Positions 63,891 through 64,000 of a DNA stretch of 64,000 nucleotides are shown piece after piece. Numbering within the stretch: position 1 is the first letter of the stretch; each line of letters opens with the position of its first letter. The DNA lies in the NCBI RefSeq assembly GCF_023586525.1, contig NZ_CP097763.1:1-64000 (forward strand), given 5' to 3'. This DNA comes from Candidatus Blochmannia vicinus (GTDB lineage Bacteria; Pseudomonadota; Gammaproteobacteria; Enterobacterales; Enterobacteriaceae). Under the pieces are notes generated by a model, which saw nothing but the letters and a program-made list of their open reading frames with translations, searched no databases and was not told the DNA's origin. A program made the position numbers and the translations under genes.

Positions 63891-64000
63891 TTAATCCTGA
63901 TTAACATAAATAGAATTAACTTTAGATAAATAACGCTGTGCCTGCGCAGATGGATGATGGGATTGTATATATTGGTAAAATTGATCTGGACTAAGCTTAT
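63891..64000 (-). CDS. mltC: MltC, membrane-bound lytic murein transglycosylase, C-terminal end (5' part outside window)
   Basis: The last 35 codons of a gene entering from the right edge. The complement reads KLSPDQFYQYIQSHHPSAQA, then QRYLSKVNSIYVNQD and a TAA. This matches the E. coli MltC terminus ([27 protein letters not shown]...) in length and key residues HPSA-RYL-KVN. MltC cleaves glycan strands to 1,6-anhydroMurNAc ends and is an outer-membrane lipoprotein. The call rests on this short stretch alone. Confidence 0.8.
   Translation of the reverse strand, partial: KLSPDQFYQYIQSHHPSAQAQRYLSKVNSIYVNQD

Overview
The window is a very AT-rich, reduced enterobacterial genome segment. Almost every gene is a recognisable single-copy E. 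coli orthologue, intergenic regions are long and close to pure A/T, and there are no insertion sequences, prophage genes or CRISPR arrays. Conserved E. coli blocks are retained but joined in new combinations. The set keeps LPS (kdsA, kdsB, lpxK, msbA), lipoprotein sorting (lolA, lolB), Tol-Pal, Lpp and aromatic/serine biosynthesis. That profile fits an obligate insect endosymbiont of the Candidatus Blochmannia type (carpenter-ant symbionts). The assignment is an inference from gene content and order, not from a marker gene.

Layout: 1-3.3 kb, tolA(end)-tolB-pal-cpoB. 3.9-6.9 kb, pgl, gpmA, ybhL. 6.9-11.4 kb (minus), ychF, pth, prs, ispE, lolB. 12-15 kb, prfA-prmC-kdsA. 16.3-23.2 kb, thrS-infC-rpmI-rplT-pheS-pheT. 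23.5-24.5 kb, lplA. 25-30.6 kb, the whole sufABCDSE operon. 30.8-31.4 kb (minus), lpp and tRNA-Val(GAC). 31.8-37.1 kb, ribE, grxD, rnt(-), slyA, pdxH, tyrS. 37.2-39.4 kb (minus), nth and fumC. 39.6-41.6 kb, an inverse-autotransporter (intimin/invasin-like) gene. 41.7-57.6 kb (minus), ubiX, kdsB, ycaR, lpxK, msbA, rpsA, cmk, aroA, serC, serS, lolA, ftsK. 58-59.5 kb, trxB and infA. 59.6-61.8 kb (minus), a TonB-dependent OprC-type copper receptor. 62.4-63.1 kb, a membrane-anchored ToxR/CadC-like regulator. The 3' end of mltC lies on the minus strand at the right edge.

How the genes work together: most encode translation (four tRNA synthetase genes for Thr, Phe, Tyr and Ser, IF1, IF3, RF1 with its methylase, S1, L20, L35), envelope construction, Fe-S assembly, and precursors for nucleotides, aromatic amino acids, serine and isoprenoids. 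Several regulators and nucleoid genes are missing from their ancestral places: ihfA after pheT, ihfB after rpsA, lrp between ftsK and trxB, and hemA between lolB and prfA. Yet slyA and a ToxR-like regulator are kept.

The most interesting material is (a) the divergent pair of copper-type receptor and membrane regulator with two periplasmic CxxC motifs, with a 21-bp inverted repeat between them; (b) the inverse autotransporter, whose passenger is reduced to one Ig-like region plus a Thr/Ser/Asn-rich tail carrying an FPAPPPPPIP motif; (c) three very long, nearly perfect hairpins of unrelated sequence between convergent genes; and (d) an FtsK that ends before the gamma domain.
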